NCBI GenBank assembly: GCA_015852425.1
Contig: JAAAIG010000101.1
Coordinates: 4,660-67,988 of the forward strand
Source of the DNA: Gryganskiella cystojenkinii
Taxonomy: Eukaryota > Mortierellomycota > Mortierellomycetes > Mortierellales > Mortierellaceae
DNA: 63,329 bases
Direction of reading: 5' to 3'
Part shown: piece after piece, positions 1 through 9,740 of the stretch
Layout: each line of letters starts with the position of its first letter
Position numbering within the stretch: position 1 is the stretch's first letter
Notes under the pieces: generated by a model
Told to the model about the DNA's origin: nothing
What the model saw: the letters and a program-made list of their open reading frames with translations, nothing else
Databases searched by the model: none
Position numbers and translations under genes: made by a program

Positions 1-236
1 TTCTTGGAGCGAACAAACGCATCTTTTTTGGGCCGAAAAGGCTTGACGTTCCTGTGTCTCGCTTTCTTTGATCCATACTAAATGGAAAGAATGGAAAGAA
101 AAGAAAAACTTGGTGTTTGGTTTTGTAGAAATCAGAAAAAGACAAAGACCGAAGGAGCCGCAACAAAAGTCGAATTGTGTACTAAACGCATGTAACTTCC
201 CTTCTAAGTCGAGTCCACGTGCCGCGACATTTTTTC

Positions 237-533
237 GTGGATGGAGCTCGGCTACGATTTGTAGACAGTCTCAGTCTGTTGTCCCGCAAGAATTTCGCGC
301 CTATTATTGCGATAAACGCGTTTCAAAGAAAATTACAAAGGCCTTAATACTTGGAACACCCCATCCGCTCGAGGCGTAGGATCTGTGGATGGGAGCTCGG
401 CTACGATTTGTCTGACAGTCTTAGTCTGTTGTCTCGTAGAGTTTTGCGCCTATTGTTGCGACACACGCGTTTCAAAGAATTAGAAAGGCCCTAATACTTG
501 GAGGGAACACCCATTAGCTCGAGCCGTAGGATC
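237..533. repeat. Tandem direct repeat, two copies of about 147-149 bp
   Basis: Copy 1 (237-383) and copy 2 (385-533) align end to end with a 1-nt spacer. Both open with GTGGATGG, carry AGCTCGGCTACGATTTGT, share CGCGTTTCAAAG and TAATACTTGG blocks, and close with GTAGGATC. I estimate about 85% identity with a few small indels. The array ends 16 bp before a TATA-like element and 90 bp before the start codon of the hydrolase gene, so it probably lies in that gene's promoter. It could be a duplicated activating region or the remnant of a longer satellite; no coding potential is evident. Confidence 0.85.
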
Positions 534-548
534 GTCAATGATAATCAC

Positions 549-556
549 ATATAAAT
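549..556 (+). promoter_or_regulatory. TATA-like element of the hydrolase gene
   Basis: ATATAAAT lies 67 bp upstream of the ATG at 623. It is followed by a C-rich stretch and an A/C-rich leader, an arrangement typical of a focused RNA polymerase II promoter with a short 5' untranslated region. The transcription start itself is not visible. Confidence 0.5.
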
Positions 557-622
557 ACCCGCTGCCCGTCTTGCCGTTTCTCAAACATCAAAAAAACAAA
601 CAACCGCCCCCTTTCCAAAACA

Positions 623-1713
623 ATGAAGTCGCTGCTTGTCACCACTGCCGTCGTCCCTATGCTCTTCGCCGCCACGATGGCTCCTGCTGTGCAGGCGCTC
701 AACGTCGAAGTCTTTCAGTCTAATAAAGAAGGTCACTATGTCCACTCTGGCATTGTCTCGTCCAAGAATTCGATCATGATTATAGATGCTCAGCTCTCGC
801 CTGTTTATGGTCGTCATCTGGCAGATCGCGTCAAGGCCTTGAACAAGACTGTGAAGGCCATTTTCATTACTCATGGTCATAGGGACCATTATTGGGGTCT
901 GGAAGAATTGGTCAAGGTTTTTCCCAAGGCCGAAATCATTGCTTCGCAACAAACGGTTGACAAGATGATGTCCGAGAGTCCCCCGACGACCAAGCCACAG
1001 CCGCTGAGGCCTTCTCCTAATAGCCTTGGTCTGCCCAAGACTGTGATTATCCCAAAGGTATATAGCAGGGGCACATATGACCTTGACGGGGAGAAGATCC
1101 GATTGATTGGGGTTGGTCAAGGCGATACGGAACATATTACCTGTTTGGACATTCCTTCGAAGGGCACACTCTTCAGGTAAAGTACACTCACAGCCACACA
1201 TACCAGTAAACCTTGTACAATTTCTACTCTTGAAGGTTATCTTTTTTACTAATTCATCACGCACTTACCGCCTTTTATTTCTCTCTATACCGCTTCTCTA
1301 GATCTTGGGATGCAAAGAACAAGCGCGACTCGACGTGGGTGCCTTCGAATGGTACTTACTGGGCCTCGGACGTGGTCTTTTCCGGCATCCATATCTTGAT
1401 GAACGAGGTCGAGTCAAAGTCTGTCCGCAAGGCTTGGTCCAAGAATGCCAAGGACATCAAAGTATTTGCATTGGCCAACAACCGCAGTGTTGTTCCTGGT
1501 CATTTGGATAAACGACATGCGTGGACGACCGAACAAATGTTAGATTACCCAATCAAGTATCTTGCCACGTATGAGGAGGCGTTGAAGATGAACACGAGTG
1601 GAAAATTTTGGGATCGGGTCATGAACGATTATGCGGACGATGGAATGTTGTTTTTGCTTGATTGGGGCATGGATCTGTTTTATACTTCTAAGCGCAAGAC
1701 ACCAGTTCCTTAG
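623..1713 (+). CDS. Secreted metallo-beta-lactamase-fold hydrolase
   Basis: Two exons, 623-1176 and 1302-1713, join in frame (AG|A gives Arg) to a 321-residue protein. Residues 1-25 form a signal peptide with a hydrophobic core ending near VQA-L, so the mature protein is probably secreted or lumenal. The metal-binding signature HGHRDH (HxHxDH) sits near residue 93. Later ligands of the fold are plausibly His in GDTEH, Asp in WASD and His in VVPGHL. The family includes hydrolases of lactones, sulfate esters and thioesters; the substrate cannot be read from sequence. The intron has a GTAAAG donor and a CTAG acceptor after a T-rich run. AATAAA at 1750-1755 is a likely polyadenylation signal. Start choice: first ATG after the TATA element, giving a clean signal peptide. 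Confidence 0.85.
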
Positions 1714-2874
1714 TGCATGCAGAGTGGCCATCTGCACCCATCACATGTAAATAAAGCGTAAAAAATGGGTGTATTGAACTTAGTGTGTGCACCCAGAAAC
1801 ACACTTCTGCACGAGGAATCTTTTTTTTTTGTTCCATATTTGTGGCCTGAGGATGGCGTTCCATTTCTAATGACCTCTCGCATCCGTGAGGTAAGATTCA
1901 GGAAAACTGATTTGATATCACTTGGTTTGTGCTGTTGTGGTCTGTGCTGTTGTGGCGTCCGAGGTCCCATTCAAGGCCAAGAGTACACCGTTGATCTGTT
2001 GAACTGTTTCTGGATCCAATTTCTTGGCCATGAGGGTCAGCTGTCATGAACCGCGATGACTGTTCTAGGCCTCGATCACGATCAACGCTAGGCTGCCTGC
2101 CTAGGGACTGGTGTTGCCTCACTTTCGGTTCCCTCACTTTCGGTTCCCACCAATTATCTTCATCAAGGGCTTGTTGCCAACAAAGCTAAGGTTAACCTTC
2201 TCGTCCGAAGGCACCAAGACTGCCACGCAGACCTCACCTTCGATCTGGCCTATCGTCCCTGGATCCAGAACGATGATATTCCGAAACCATGTCTGCCTGT
2301 GCCCAGTATCCGCGTCTGGTCTTTAACTTCTTACCTGGGCTCTGCGTCTCCACGCCCTTGGTTAGGCTCCGTCAGGAATCCGATCCGTCCCTTACTTCCT
2401 GGATCATGTTCCTGTTCCTCTTTCGTATAAATACCACATAGTCTCCCTCTCTCTCTTTGTTCCTTAGTCTGCAATAACCTACTTACCTAGTCTAGTCCTC
2501 CTGCCTGCTGACTCCTTGTTTACCTTAAGCAATATATCTTCATTTTACACGCCTTAGTCAAACCTGCCTGTCAGTCCTCGACCTTAGCATCGTAGCGATC
2601 CCCAGGAGACCAAGGGCTTCGTTTATGTTCTTGGTGGGCATGATATAAATTTTAGGTGCATTGGAGGTTAGAGAAAATATTACCCTTGGTGTGTCTGAGT
2701 CCCTTTTTTCAGTTCCACCTGAAAAAGATTACGTAATACCAGCGTTACCAATCACGTGCACTTTAGACAAGTGAAAGTGGCAGTGTTCGTTTCTTTTGGA
2801 TCTTTTGTGTCCCTTTTTTCTTTCTTTGCTCCCCAACACCTCAACTCTTTCTCGTCCATGAACCGACTCCCACC
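1714..2874. other. Non-coding 1.16 kb between hydrolase and F-box gene
   Basis: No convincing gene. It contains AATAAA at 1750-1755, two near-identical TGTGCTGTTGTGG units around 1928-1957, a perfect 15-bp tandem duplication at 2117-2146 (unit CCTCACTTTCGGTTC), a TATA-like CGTATAAATACC near 2425 followed by CT repeats, and a CACGTG E-box at 2753-2758, 117 bp upstream of the F-box ATG. The last 120 bp are pyrimidine-rich, as expected for the promoter of the 2875 gene. Confidence 0.7.
1913..2640. mobile_element. Possible degenerate LTR/retroelement relic
   Basis: On the minus strand an ATG at about 2032 opens a short peptide beginning MAKKLDPETVQQ and rich in Thr/Ala/Gln, which resembles the start of a Gag-type ORF but stops after about 37 codons. 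On the plus strand, TATAAATA near 2426 followed by CT-rich initiator-like sequence resembles an LTR promoter. The two signals point in opposite directions, I cannot define TG...CA termini, and no protease, reverse transcriptase or integrase sequence is present. This is a weak call. Confidence 0.2.
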
Positions 2875-4914
2875 ATGAAAGTCGGCAGCTCCGTTTCTTG
2901 CTCGACCTTCTTTCAGGACCGTAGCCTCCCCTTCAGCATAGCAGGACAGCCGTCATCTGCCCGTGCTCTCGCCATACCCGAGATTTTGGAGCAGGTCCTC
3001 GGACACCTCGGTCAATCCTGTCTTCGGTTTACAGCGACGTTGGTTTGTCGTCAATGGCACAGCATCGGACTTCCGCTCATCATTCCTCAGGACCGCCTCT
3101 TGTGGAATCGTAGACCCCGCGTGGCCTTTCACGACCATAGAAACGAGGTCTTGATAGGGCGACTAAAACGCAACCAGGTCATTGACTGCAAAATCGCTCC
3201 ACTTTCAGCCAACACTTGGACGAGCTCCAATACACTGCAAGAAAGGCAAATTGTCGGTCTACAGGTGTTATGTTCCCAGCTCGATCTCGACATCCAATCC
3301 CACCCCCAACTTACCTTTTACAACTCTGGCACTCTCGAAAGCAAGGCCAGAGTCGCGTCCTCTGACCTCGACACCGCATTGATAATGTCCGGGCTTTTGG
3401 ACCTGGTTTCTCTTCGAGTATCGCTCGCTCCAGAGTCCAGCTTCCCGATTGATCTTATTCTCCAACATTGTCCCAATTTACTTTACCTCTCGGTTTTGCG
3501 AGACTCTCCGTCGGATACTACGTTCCACTGGCGACGCCGGATGGAACCAAGTGTCGTGACCTTCTCGTCGAATCAGGATGCCAATGCAACAAAGTCTGAA
3601 GTTTCATACCCCCTCCGCACTCTGGAATTGCAGGATATCCTAATCGAGTCTAGGATTTTGGATAGCCTACTGGATCGATGCCAGCAACTCTGTGCACTCT
3701 ATCTTAGTGTGATGTTGGTCCCAAGAGCCATTCCTCAGGCCCTACAGGACCGCGTGGTCTCTTTCAACACGAGCGAAAAGATCCTGAACGTAATCGATCG
3801 TTGTCCCCGTTTAGACTCGATTCATCTCTCCAGACTCATTGCCCCGATGTCCATGGATGGTGGATGCTCCCAAGTTCAGTATCTCATTCAAACTTTGGCT
3901 AAACAGGCGACTGACTGGAGCTTTATGGCGCCACAGCTGACGCCAAAAGTGTGGGAGAGTCTCCGCCTGTACCTCGGATCCAGGATCACCCGCCTCGAAA
4001 TCGTGACCAAAGCGCCCTCAATGGTCATCCATGGTACCTGGGCAACCACCCGTGGTCATGACCTACACGAATTCCTATGCGCAGCTCCGTGTCTCCAACA
4101 CTTGATCGCCACCGGTGTCATCTACTATGTCGAATACATGGATTTCAATGGTATCTTGGACGATTTCGGGTCGACTTTGCCTGGAAGGCACTCTAACCAC
4201 ACACGAGACGTACATCAGGAACCAAGCCAGGGTGACCAAAACAGCTATATCAGAGAGCAGTATTGGACTCGGAGCATACGCGAGCGAAAGGTGTGGGCCT
4301 GTAGGGACCTACGCACTTTGCACCTGAATTTTGGTCGAACGCTGGTGGACAGTAGGACGGTCGAGAACGCCAGGGTGCTGTTTGGCTATTTGGCCCGGGT
4401 TTGCCCTCGACTCGAGGATGTGTGGATCGTTAGGAATCAGTTGGACCTGAGTCTCCGAGGTGGTTTCTGTTTACTCGGAGACTTGACTTCCCTCAGACGT
4501 CTAAGGATCGATCTTTCAAGTCTTGAGAAGAACAATCGACAAGCGGAAGCTTTGCGCTGGATGAACCCGTCGAAGCGCTCAAAGCTAGTTAAGCGACAAG
4601 ACCGACAGCTTATGAAAAAGATAAAACTCGAGTCCATACAACATCTAGGCCAACAGGGCTCAATACCAAGATCACCAGCATCGAGACCGGTTGTCCTTGA
4701 TGACGGCTGGTTCGGTCAACATGGTAGACTGGCCGAGGTTGTCGCATGGTTAGAGCAGAACGAAGATTCAGTAGAGTCTTGCTGGCCGGAGCTCGAAGTT
4801 TTGCAGCTTCGATACTACTCTGCTCCGCCGACGTCAATGCGAGCACTGCAGACCTCTCTTCAGAAATTTTGGCCCAAGGCCTACGTCCGTGTTGCATTAG
4901 GGGCACAGACGTGA
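2875..4914 (+). CDS. F-box/LRR-type protein (copy A)
   Basis: A single-exon gene of 679 residues. An F-box-like motif lies near residues 30-72 (IPEILEQVLGHL... VCRQWHSIGLPL), with the Pro, Leu and VCRxW pattern of substrate adaptors of SCF ubiquitin ligases. The rest is degenerate leucine-rich sequence with repeated blocks such as LRTLELQDI, CPRLDSIHLSRL and LRRLRIDLSSL, expected to form a solenoid that recognises substrates. The C-terminal part shares VWACRDLRTLHL, LFGYLARVCP and GGFCLLGDL with the convergent gene at 5200-7869, so the two are paralogues. AATAAA at 5012-5017 probably ends the transcript. The target is unknown. Confidence 0.8.
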   Translation: MKVGSSVSCSTFFQDRSLPFSIAGQPSSARALAIPEILEQVLGHLGQSCLRFTATLVCRQWHSIGLPLIIPQDRLLWNRRPRVAFHDHRNEVLIGRLKRNQVIDCKIAPLSANTWTSSNTLQERQIVGLQVLCSQLDLDIQSHPQLTFYNSGTLESKARVASSDLDTALIMSGLLDLVSLRVSLAPESSFPIDLILQHCPNLLYLSVLRDSPSDTTFHWRRRMEPSVVTFSSNQDANATKSEVSYPLRTLELQDILIESRILDSLLDRCQQLCALYLSVMLVPRAIPQALQDRVVSFNTSEKILNVIDRCPRLDSIHLSRLIAPMSMDGGCSQVQYLIQTLAKQATDWSFMAPQLTPKVWESLRLYLGSRITRLEIVTKAPSMVIHGTWATTRGHDLHEFLCAAPCLQHLIATGVIYYVEYMDFNGILDDFGSTLPGRHSNHTRDVHQEPSQGDQNSYIREQYWTRSIRERKVWACRDLRTLHLNFGRTLVDSRTVENARVLFGYLARVCPRLEDVWIVRNQLDLSLRGGFCLLGDLTSLRRLRIDLSSLEKNNRQAEALRWMNPSKRSKLVKRQDRQLMKKIKLESIQHLGQQGSIPRSPASRPVVLDDGWFGQHGRLAEVVAWLEQNEDSVESCWPELEVLQLRYYSAPPTSMRALQTSLQKFWPKAYVRVALGAQT

Positions 4915-5199
4915 GAAAGAGGGAAAAATCTTGTCAGGAAAGATATTGGTCGAGGATCAACTAGATAGTGCATTTGGAATACATCTACGAGTACAGTGTA
5001 ATTGAAGGTAGAATAAAGCTACCAGTTTCAACACTATATATATCTGTAGGTTAGTTTGCGTTGACGATAACGATGATTATTCTAGGAATGATTGGGAACG
5101 ACGAAGAGGTCCTGAGAGTGTCTTGATCCTTTCTGGGTTGGTCAGACCCTTCTTGAGACCTTGTCTTGTTACGACACAGAGTTGGTTTTTATTACTTCC

Positions 5200-7869
5200 T
5201 TAAGATTCCTCCATTCTAAAGACAATATCAGGACGGAGGTCCTTGACCAAAGCCACTGTGACCTCACCCACATCTCTCTTCCAGTTTTGATATACGATTT
5301 GCTCTATAACCAGGGATTGTAAAAAACCAAGATTCTCAAGTCGAGCAAGTCGAGTGGCCTGGTTGGGTAGTGATGTGTGCGAGGGGTTCATATCTAAGCC
5401 GACACTCTCTAAGCAATCGATAATATCTTGTAGATGCCCAACGCATCGTGCCATTTGGGTAACTAATGTATCCTCTCCTTCCAGGTCTTCAATTGCTGCG
5501 GCATCGCTGTATCGAGAGGGCGGAGGAGCGTGACCACGGTCTCCTCGATTGCCCAGACCTTGGCCCTGGCTTTGAACCTTTCGTTTGATTTGTGTAATCC
5601 ACCTTGGTCGTTTCACATCGACAACTTTGGACACCCGGGTACTCACTAAACTTTTTGCACCCAACCAACTGCTCCTAAGCGTTGTACTGGATGTTGTTGA
5701 AGTGGGTATGGAGTATGTCGCCGATGCAGATGAGACTAGCCAAACCAAGTCTCGTTCCTCCAATTCGGCCGTCACAGGCGCATGAAATCCAATCCACGCA
5801 CGTTCCAGCTTAGACATTCGACGCAAGAGACAGAGTCCACCTTCGAGTTTCATGTCCATGGCGGCGGGTGGGATAACCAAATAGAGTTCTTTACAGTTAG
5901 GGATTACGCGGGCCAGATACGAAAAGAGACAACGACTGGCCCAACTTTGAAGATTGAGCAGATCCTTGTTCGCAAATGAATTCAAGGACATGAAAGGTGT
6001 CGGGGCATAAAACGATGCATCTCCGGCGTTGGCCCTGATCTCCATATGAAGGGTCTCGAGTGATCGGCAAGTCCAGACCTTGTGCTGCTCAAACAGATAC
6101 GGATTGAAATAATTGTTACCATACGGTGCTCCGCTGTTTCGGTGCCGATCATTTCCAAGGAGGTGCCCCGCTGATTCTGTGAAAGAGGATGGAGGCGTGG
6201 CCAATTTGAGGTGCTTCAGGGCTCTAGCTTCAGGTGATACTAGGAAAGCATGAACAGCCTCCATCAATCCTTCAGGGTAAAGTACATCTTGAGCGAAAGC
6301 GATGATCTCGAGTTCAGCGAGAAGGAAAGGAGAATGTCCATGAGAGAATGGTCTACGCTCGAGTCGATACAGAGTATCATCCTGCCCGTCTCCGTGTTGT
6401 GTTATCTGTTTTGTCTTGCGAGCCATCAGAGTCGCAAAGTTTCTCGACGCAAGATCCCGAGTATTGAGAGACCAAGACTCTAAATCTTCAAACGCATCCG
6501 CTAATCGCTGGACTTCCTCTGAAGAAACCATGGGGGTAGAGTCGAAAGAGACGTGGATATCGCGTAGGAAAGGGCAATCTCGAGCCAAAAGTCGAAATAC
6601 AGTTATTCTGTCAAGAGATCGTGGATCGATATCGAGAGTCATCCCGAGATTCGGGTCATCAAAGTCATGTTGGGTTGAAGTGTGCTCCGAGTGCGCAGGG
6701 TAGATCGCCTCGAGCCTCAAAGACTCTAGATTTGAAGAGAGCTTGATTAGAGATTCGAAAGTTTCCCTATCCAGTTTCATCTTGCGGATTGTAAGACTCT
6801 TTATCTTCAAGGGGGTCGGTGTTGTTCGTGGTGCATCTGAGATCTCCCTCCAGAGACAGAGTTGGACTGGAAGAAAATCGCCTGCATGCCGTTTCGTAGC
6901 CGATTCTACGACGAGTCTGACCAGATGGGGACACGATGACAAGATACATCCCAAGTAAAGAGTTGGTTCAGACATGGCCTCAAGGATTTGAATCTCTGTC
7001 AATAATACCGCCAGACCGCCACCTGCACTATGTCCACCGAGGTCATTCTCTCTGCGGAGCGCCGGAAAGAGGGACGATGAATTGTAAGAAGGGAGGGGAG
7101 AGGCAATCGAGTTATCATTATCAAGCCCACTGCCCTGTTTTTGTACTGGAGAGGACGACAGGGCCGCACTCTTTGTCAACAATGGCTCGACTCGCGTGAG
7201 CATGGGGATGTCTCCATGGACGATGAGGGTCGAGATTTTAGCCCTGGAAAATAATGATTCGGAGCCTGCAAGTGTGCCGTGTGTAATCTCGATCAAACTG
7301 CTCTCGAACCAAGACCAAGCTAGTTCTCGTTCCCGCGCAGTGCTCATGACTCCGTACCCACCATAGTCATACCATTTCCTATACGAATCTGCCTGCAAAA
7401 CCAGGGTCCTGATGGGCCATTGATGGTGACCGACAGCGCTGTTGAGCTGCTTTTCGCAACCTTGGTCTCGTCTGTGACAGTCCTGACTGGGAGATATTTC
7501 GCGGCGCTTATTGATGCTTGTTGCCATAAAGGGGTATGCATCGTCGTCGACGCAACGTCCACGGGTGAGAGCGGCAAGTAGCTTGGCGATGTTAACCGTG
7601 GAAGGAGCAGGGTTGTAGTGGGCGATGGTCTTGGAGGATGTCCAGGGTAGTCGAGGTTCAGCTAAGACTGTGGCGATGACATACCATTGACGGCAGACCA
7701 GTCTTGGTTGGCGGAGAAGGATATGAGTAGGAAGGAATGAGAGGATGGCAGAAACAAGTTCGGGTATGAGAAAGATGCGATGGAGTTGAGGTCTGTCGAC
7801 GGGAGAGAAAGAAGCATGGTGGCCTTCAGAGACATCTATGCGACCAAAGAGACGCGACAGAAGCGGCAT
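5200..7869 (-). CDS. F-box/LRR-type protein (copy B)
   Basis: A single-exon gene of 889 residues, tail to tail with copy A (285 bp between stop codons). The F-box lies near residues 31-75 (IPELVSAILSFLP... VCRQWYVIA). Leucine-rich repeats follow, interrupted by low-complexity inserts rich in Ser, Asp and Thr (for example near residues 235-265 and 730-790). The blocks VWTCRSLETLHM, LFSYLARVIP and GGLCLLRRM match copy A in order and spacing. Expected role: substrate receptor of a Skp1-Cullin-F-box ligase; the substrate is unknown. The start is the first ATG of the open frame and lies 443 bp from the divergent SNIP1 gene. Confidence 0.8.
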   Translation of the reverse strand: MPLLSRLFGRIDVSEGHHASFSPVDRPQLHRIFLIPELVSAILSFLPTHILLRQPRLVCRQWYVIATVLAEPRLPWTSSKTIAHYNPAPSTVNIAKLLAALTRGRCVDDDAYPFMATSINKRREISPSQDCHRRDQGCEKQLNSAVGHHQWPIRTLVLQADSYRKWYDYGGYGVMSTARERELAWSWFESSLIEITHGTLAGSESLFSRAKISTLIVHGDIPMLTRVEPLLTKSAALSSSPVQKQGSGLDNDNSIASPLPSYNSSSLFPALRRENDLGGHSAGGGLAVLLTEIQILEAMSEPTLYLGCILSSCPHLVRLVVESATKRHAGDFLPVQLCLWREISDAPRTTPTPLKIKSLTIRKMKLDRETFESLIKLSSNLESLRLEAIYPAHSEHTSTQHDFDDPNLGMTLDIDPRSLDRITVFRLLARDCPFLRDIHVSFDSTPMVSSEEVQRLADAFEDLESWSLNTRDLASRNFATLMARKTKQITQHGDGQDDTLYRLERRPFSHGHSPFLLAELEIIAFAQDVLYPEGLMEAVHAFLVSPEARALKHLKLATPPSSFTESAGHLLGNDRHRNSGAPYGNNYFNPYLFEQHKVWTCRSLETLHMEIRANAGDASFYAPTPFMSLNSFANKDLLNLQSWASRCLFSYLARVIPNCKELYLVIPPAAMDMKLEGGLCLLRRMSKLERAWIGFHAPVTAELEERDLVWLVSSASATYSIPTSTTSSTTLRSSWLGAKSLVSTRVSKVVDVKRPRWITQIKRKVQSQGQGLGNRGDRGHAPPPSRYSDAAAIEDLEGEDTLVTQMARCVGHLQDIIDCLESVGLDMNPSHTSLPNQATRLARLENLGFLQSLVIEQIVYQNWKRDVGEVTVALVKDLRPDIVFRMEES

Positions 7870-8312
7870 GCTGACGGAGTTGGAGCTGGGAATGGAGAAG
7901 GAGAAGAGGAGAAAGGAGAGGAGTAGTAGGAGTAGGAGTAGGAGTAAGAGGAGGCGTTCGAAGGAAGGGGGAAGGGGACAAGGTCCTTACAAGGAGGAGC
8001 GAGTGTCGACCGTCGACAGTCGGCAACGCGGTTCGGCGTTTTTTAATCATTTGAGATGTTGAAGCAGATACGATGAATGGATCTTCAGGTGACATCGACA
8101 ACTTTATTCGAGTGGCGAAGTCACTCACTCACTCGCTCGCTCAACTCGCTCCCCCCTCCTGTTCTGTCTTTCTATTGCATTCTTGCAAACAGGACAACGA
8201 CCCAACACAACCACAGAGAGCATAGGATCCTAGCTGACGTTACTTTTGGCAATTAGTCGCTTCCAGCCAATTCATCAATCTTTTCTCCTTCATCGTGTTC
8301 AATTCATAAACC
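7870..8312. promoter_or_regulatory. Divergent promoter, F-box B / SNIP1
   Basis: 443 bp separate the two start codons. Positions 7890-7960 are almost pure purine on the plus strand (GGAGAAGAGGAG, then AGGAGT repeats), which may act as a nucleosome-depleting tract or in the F-box leader. CACTCACTCACTCGCTCGCTC-like sequence lies near 8125. No TATA box or RNA gene is evident. Confidence 0.5.
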
Positions 8313-9664
8313 ATGAATGACGATTTCGGTCGACAGAGACGCGCCAGATCCCGATCACACTCACCACGACCTCGGTCCCGATCCCCTCTAACACGCTCTT
8401 CTGGATCCACATCCTCAGTATCACGGACGAACAATCGCAGGAGAACCCCTCCTCGCTCGCGGTCACCACCTCGACGTTATCAAAGATCCCGATCAAGATC
8501 AAGATCTCCTCGATCTTCTGCACGGGACTCTGACAGGAGAAGTAGAGGATCCCTCTCACCACATTCTTCCCACAGACGCCGTCAATCTCGATCCCGCTCG
8601 CCAACTGGAAACGTTGGCGATAGTTCAAGTAAATGGAACGACCATGGGCGCAGCGGCGGCAACGGCGGTGGTAGTGTTGTTGGAGACTTTAACTCCAGGG
8701 GAGGTCGTGGCGGTCGTGGCGGTCGAGGTCGTGGCGGCGGAAGAGGTGGTAGAGGTGGCAGAGAAGGCGGCGGTCCTAGAGTCGAGTCTACGTTTGTGAG
8801 TGGCACCCAGGCAGGGAAGGGAAGTGGTGGTTCCAAAAAGCCAGATGTCTGGGGCGCAACCATGTTGGCAGCCGAAGAAGAAGAGAGACGCAACAAGCCT
8901 GTTATTGCAGAGGAAGACAAAGAAAAGCCCAACTTTGGGCTTTCGGGTGCCTTGGCTGCCGAAACCAATACCACTGCAAGCGGAACCCTGCTCAAGTACA
9001 ACGAACCCCCAGAAGCCAGGAAACCCACCCAAAGGTGGCGACTCTATGTCTTCAAGGGCGACAAGGAGATTGGTAGGGATAAAAAACAACATAATGATGT
9101 ATTGACTCGGATGAATACGACCTAAGATCGGGATATCGGGCATTGACCACATGTTGCCATATGTTCTGTTTTTTATTTGTTTTGTCCGTGTAGATTTGCT
9201 GCATATCCATCGACAGAGCGCGTTTTTGTTTGGAAGGGATCGGAATGTAGTTGACGTGCCGATCGATCATCCTTCCTGTTCAAAACAACATGCCGTGCTC
9301 CAGTTCCGTCAAATTGTCGAAACAGACCCCCTTGGCCACGCAAAGAGGACCACAAAGTAAGTTGCACACTGTGAAGATCTGATATTCTCTTTGCAAGCAG
9401 TTCAAAGTTACTTTTTGCTTCAATGTAACATGAGTTTGCTAACTGTTTGCTAACTGTTTTTGTATTTGCTGTCCACTTTTATAATGTCCCCTTTTTCGCA
9501 GACCATTCATCATCGACCTTGAATCCTCTAATGGAACCTTTGTGAATGGCACTCAGATCCCTCCGACCCGCTACTTTGAACTCAAGATCTCGGATGTCCT
9601 CAAATTCGGAGCAAGCACCCGAGAATTCGTTCTGTTGCACGAAAGTGCTGATGCGGCATCCTGA
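8313..9664 (+). CDS. SNIP1: SNIP1/Pml1-type FHA-domain spliceosome (RES complex) protein
   Basis: Three exons (8313-9072, 9194-9356, 9502-9664) give 361 residues. Residues 1-115 are an Arg/Ser-rich domain with many RSRS and SPR dipeptides; residues 115-155 are an RGG/GGR tract; the C-terminal 120 residues are the FHA domain. Family hallmarks are visible: RWRLYVFKGDKEI, LLHIHRQSAFLFGR, the phosphopeptide-binding SCSKQHAVLQ, and ESSNGTFVNG. The final DVLKFGASTREFVLLHE matches the SNIP1/Pml1 C-terminus. In yeast Pml1 joins Bud13 and Snu17 in the RES complex for pre-mRNA retention and splicing; in animals SNIP1 is a spliceosome component. Nuclear location is expected. Both introns restore frame exactly and FHA continuity supports the splice sites. 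Confidence 0.93.
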
Positions 9665-9740
9665 CAAGGTGCTTGATGGCAAAATAAAATAATGATCATT
9701 AAAATTTACCATTATTAATATTGTTTGAAAAGTCTATGGT

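Noticed and set aside
68..379. Plus-strand ORF of 103 codons at the left end
   Set aside because: It overlaps the direct repeat, its second half is not conserved in frame in copy 2, and it has no recognisable domain.
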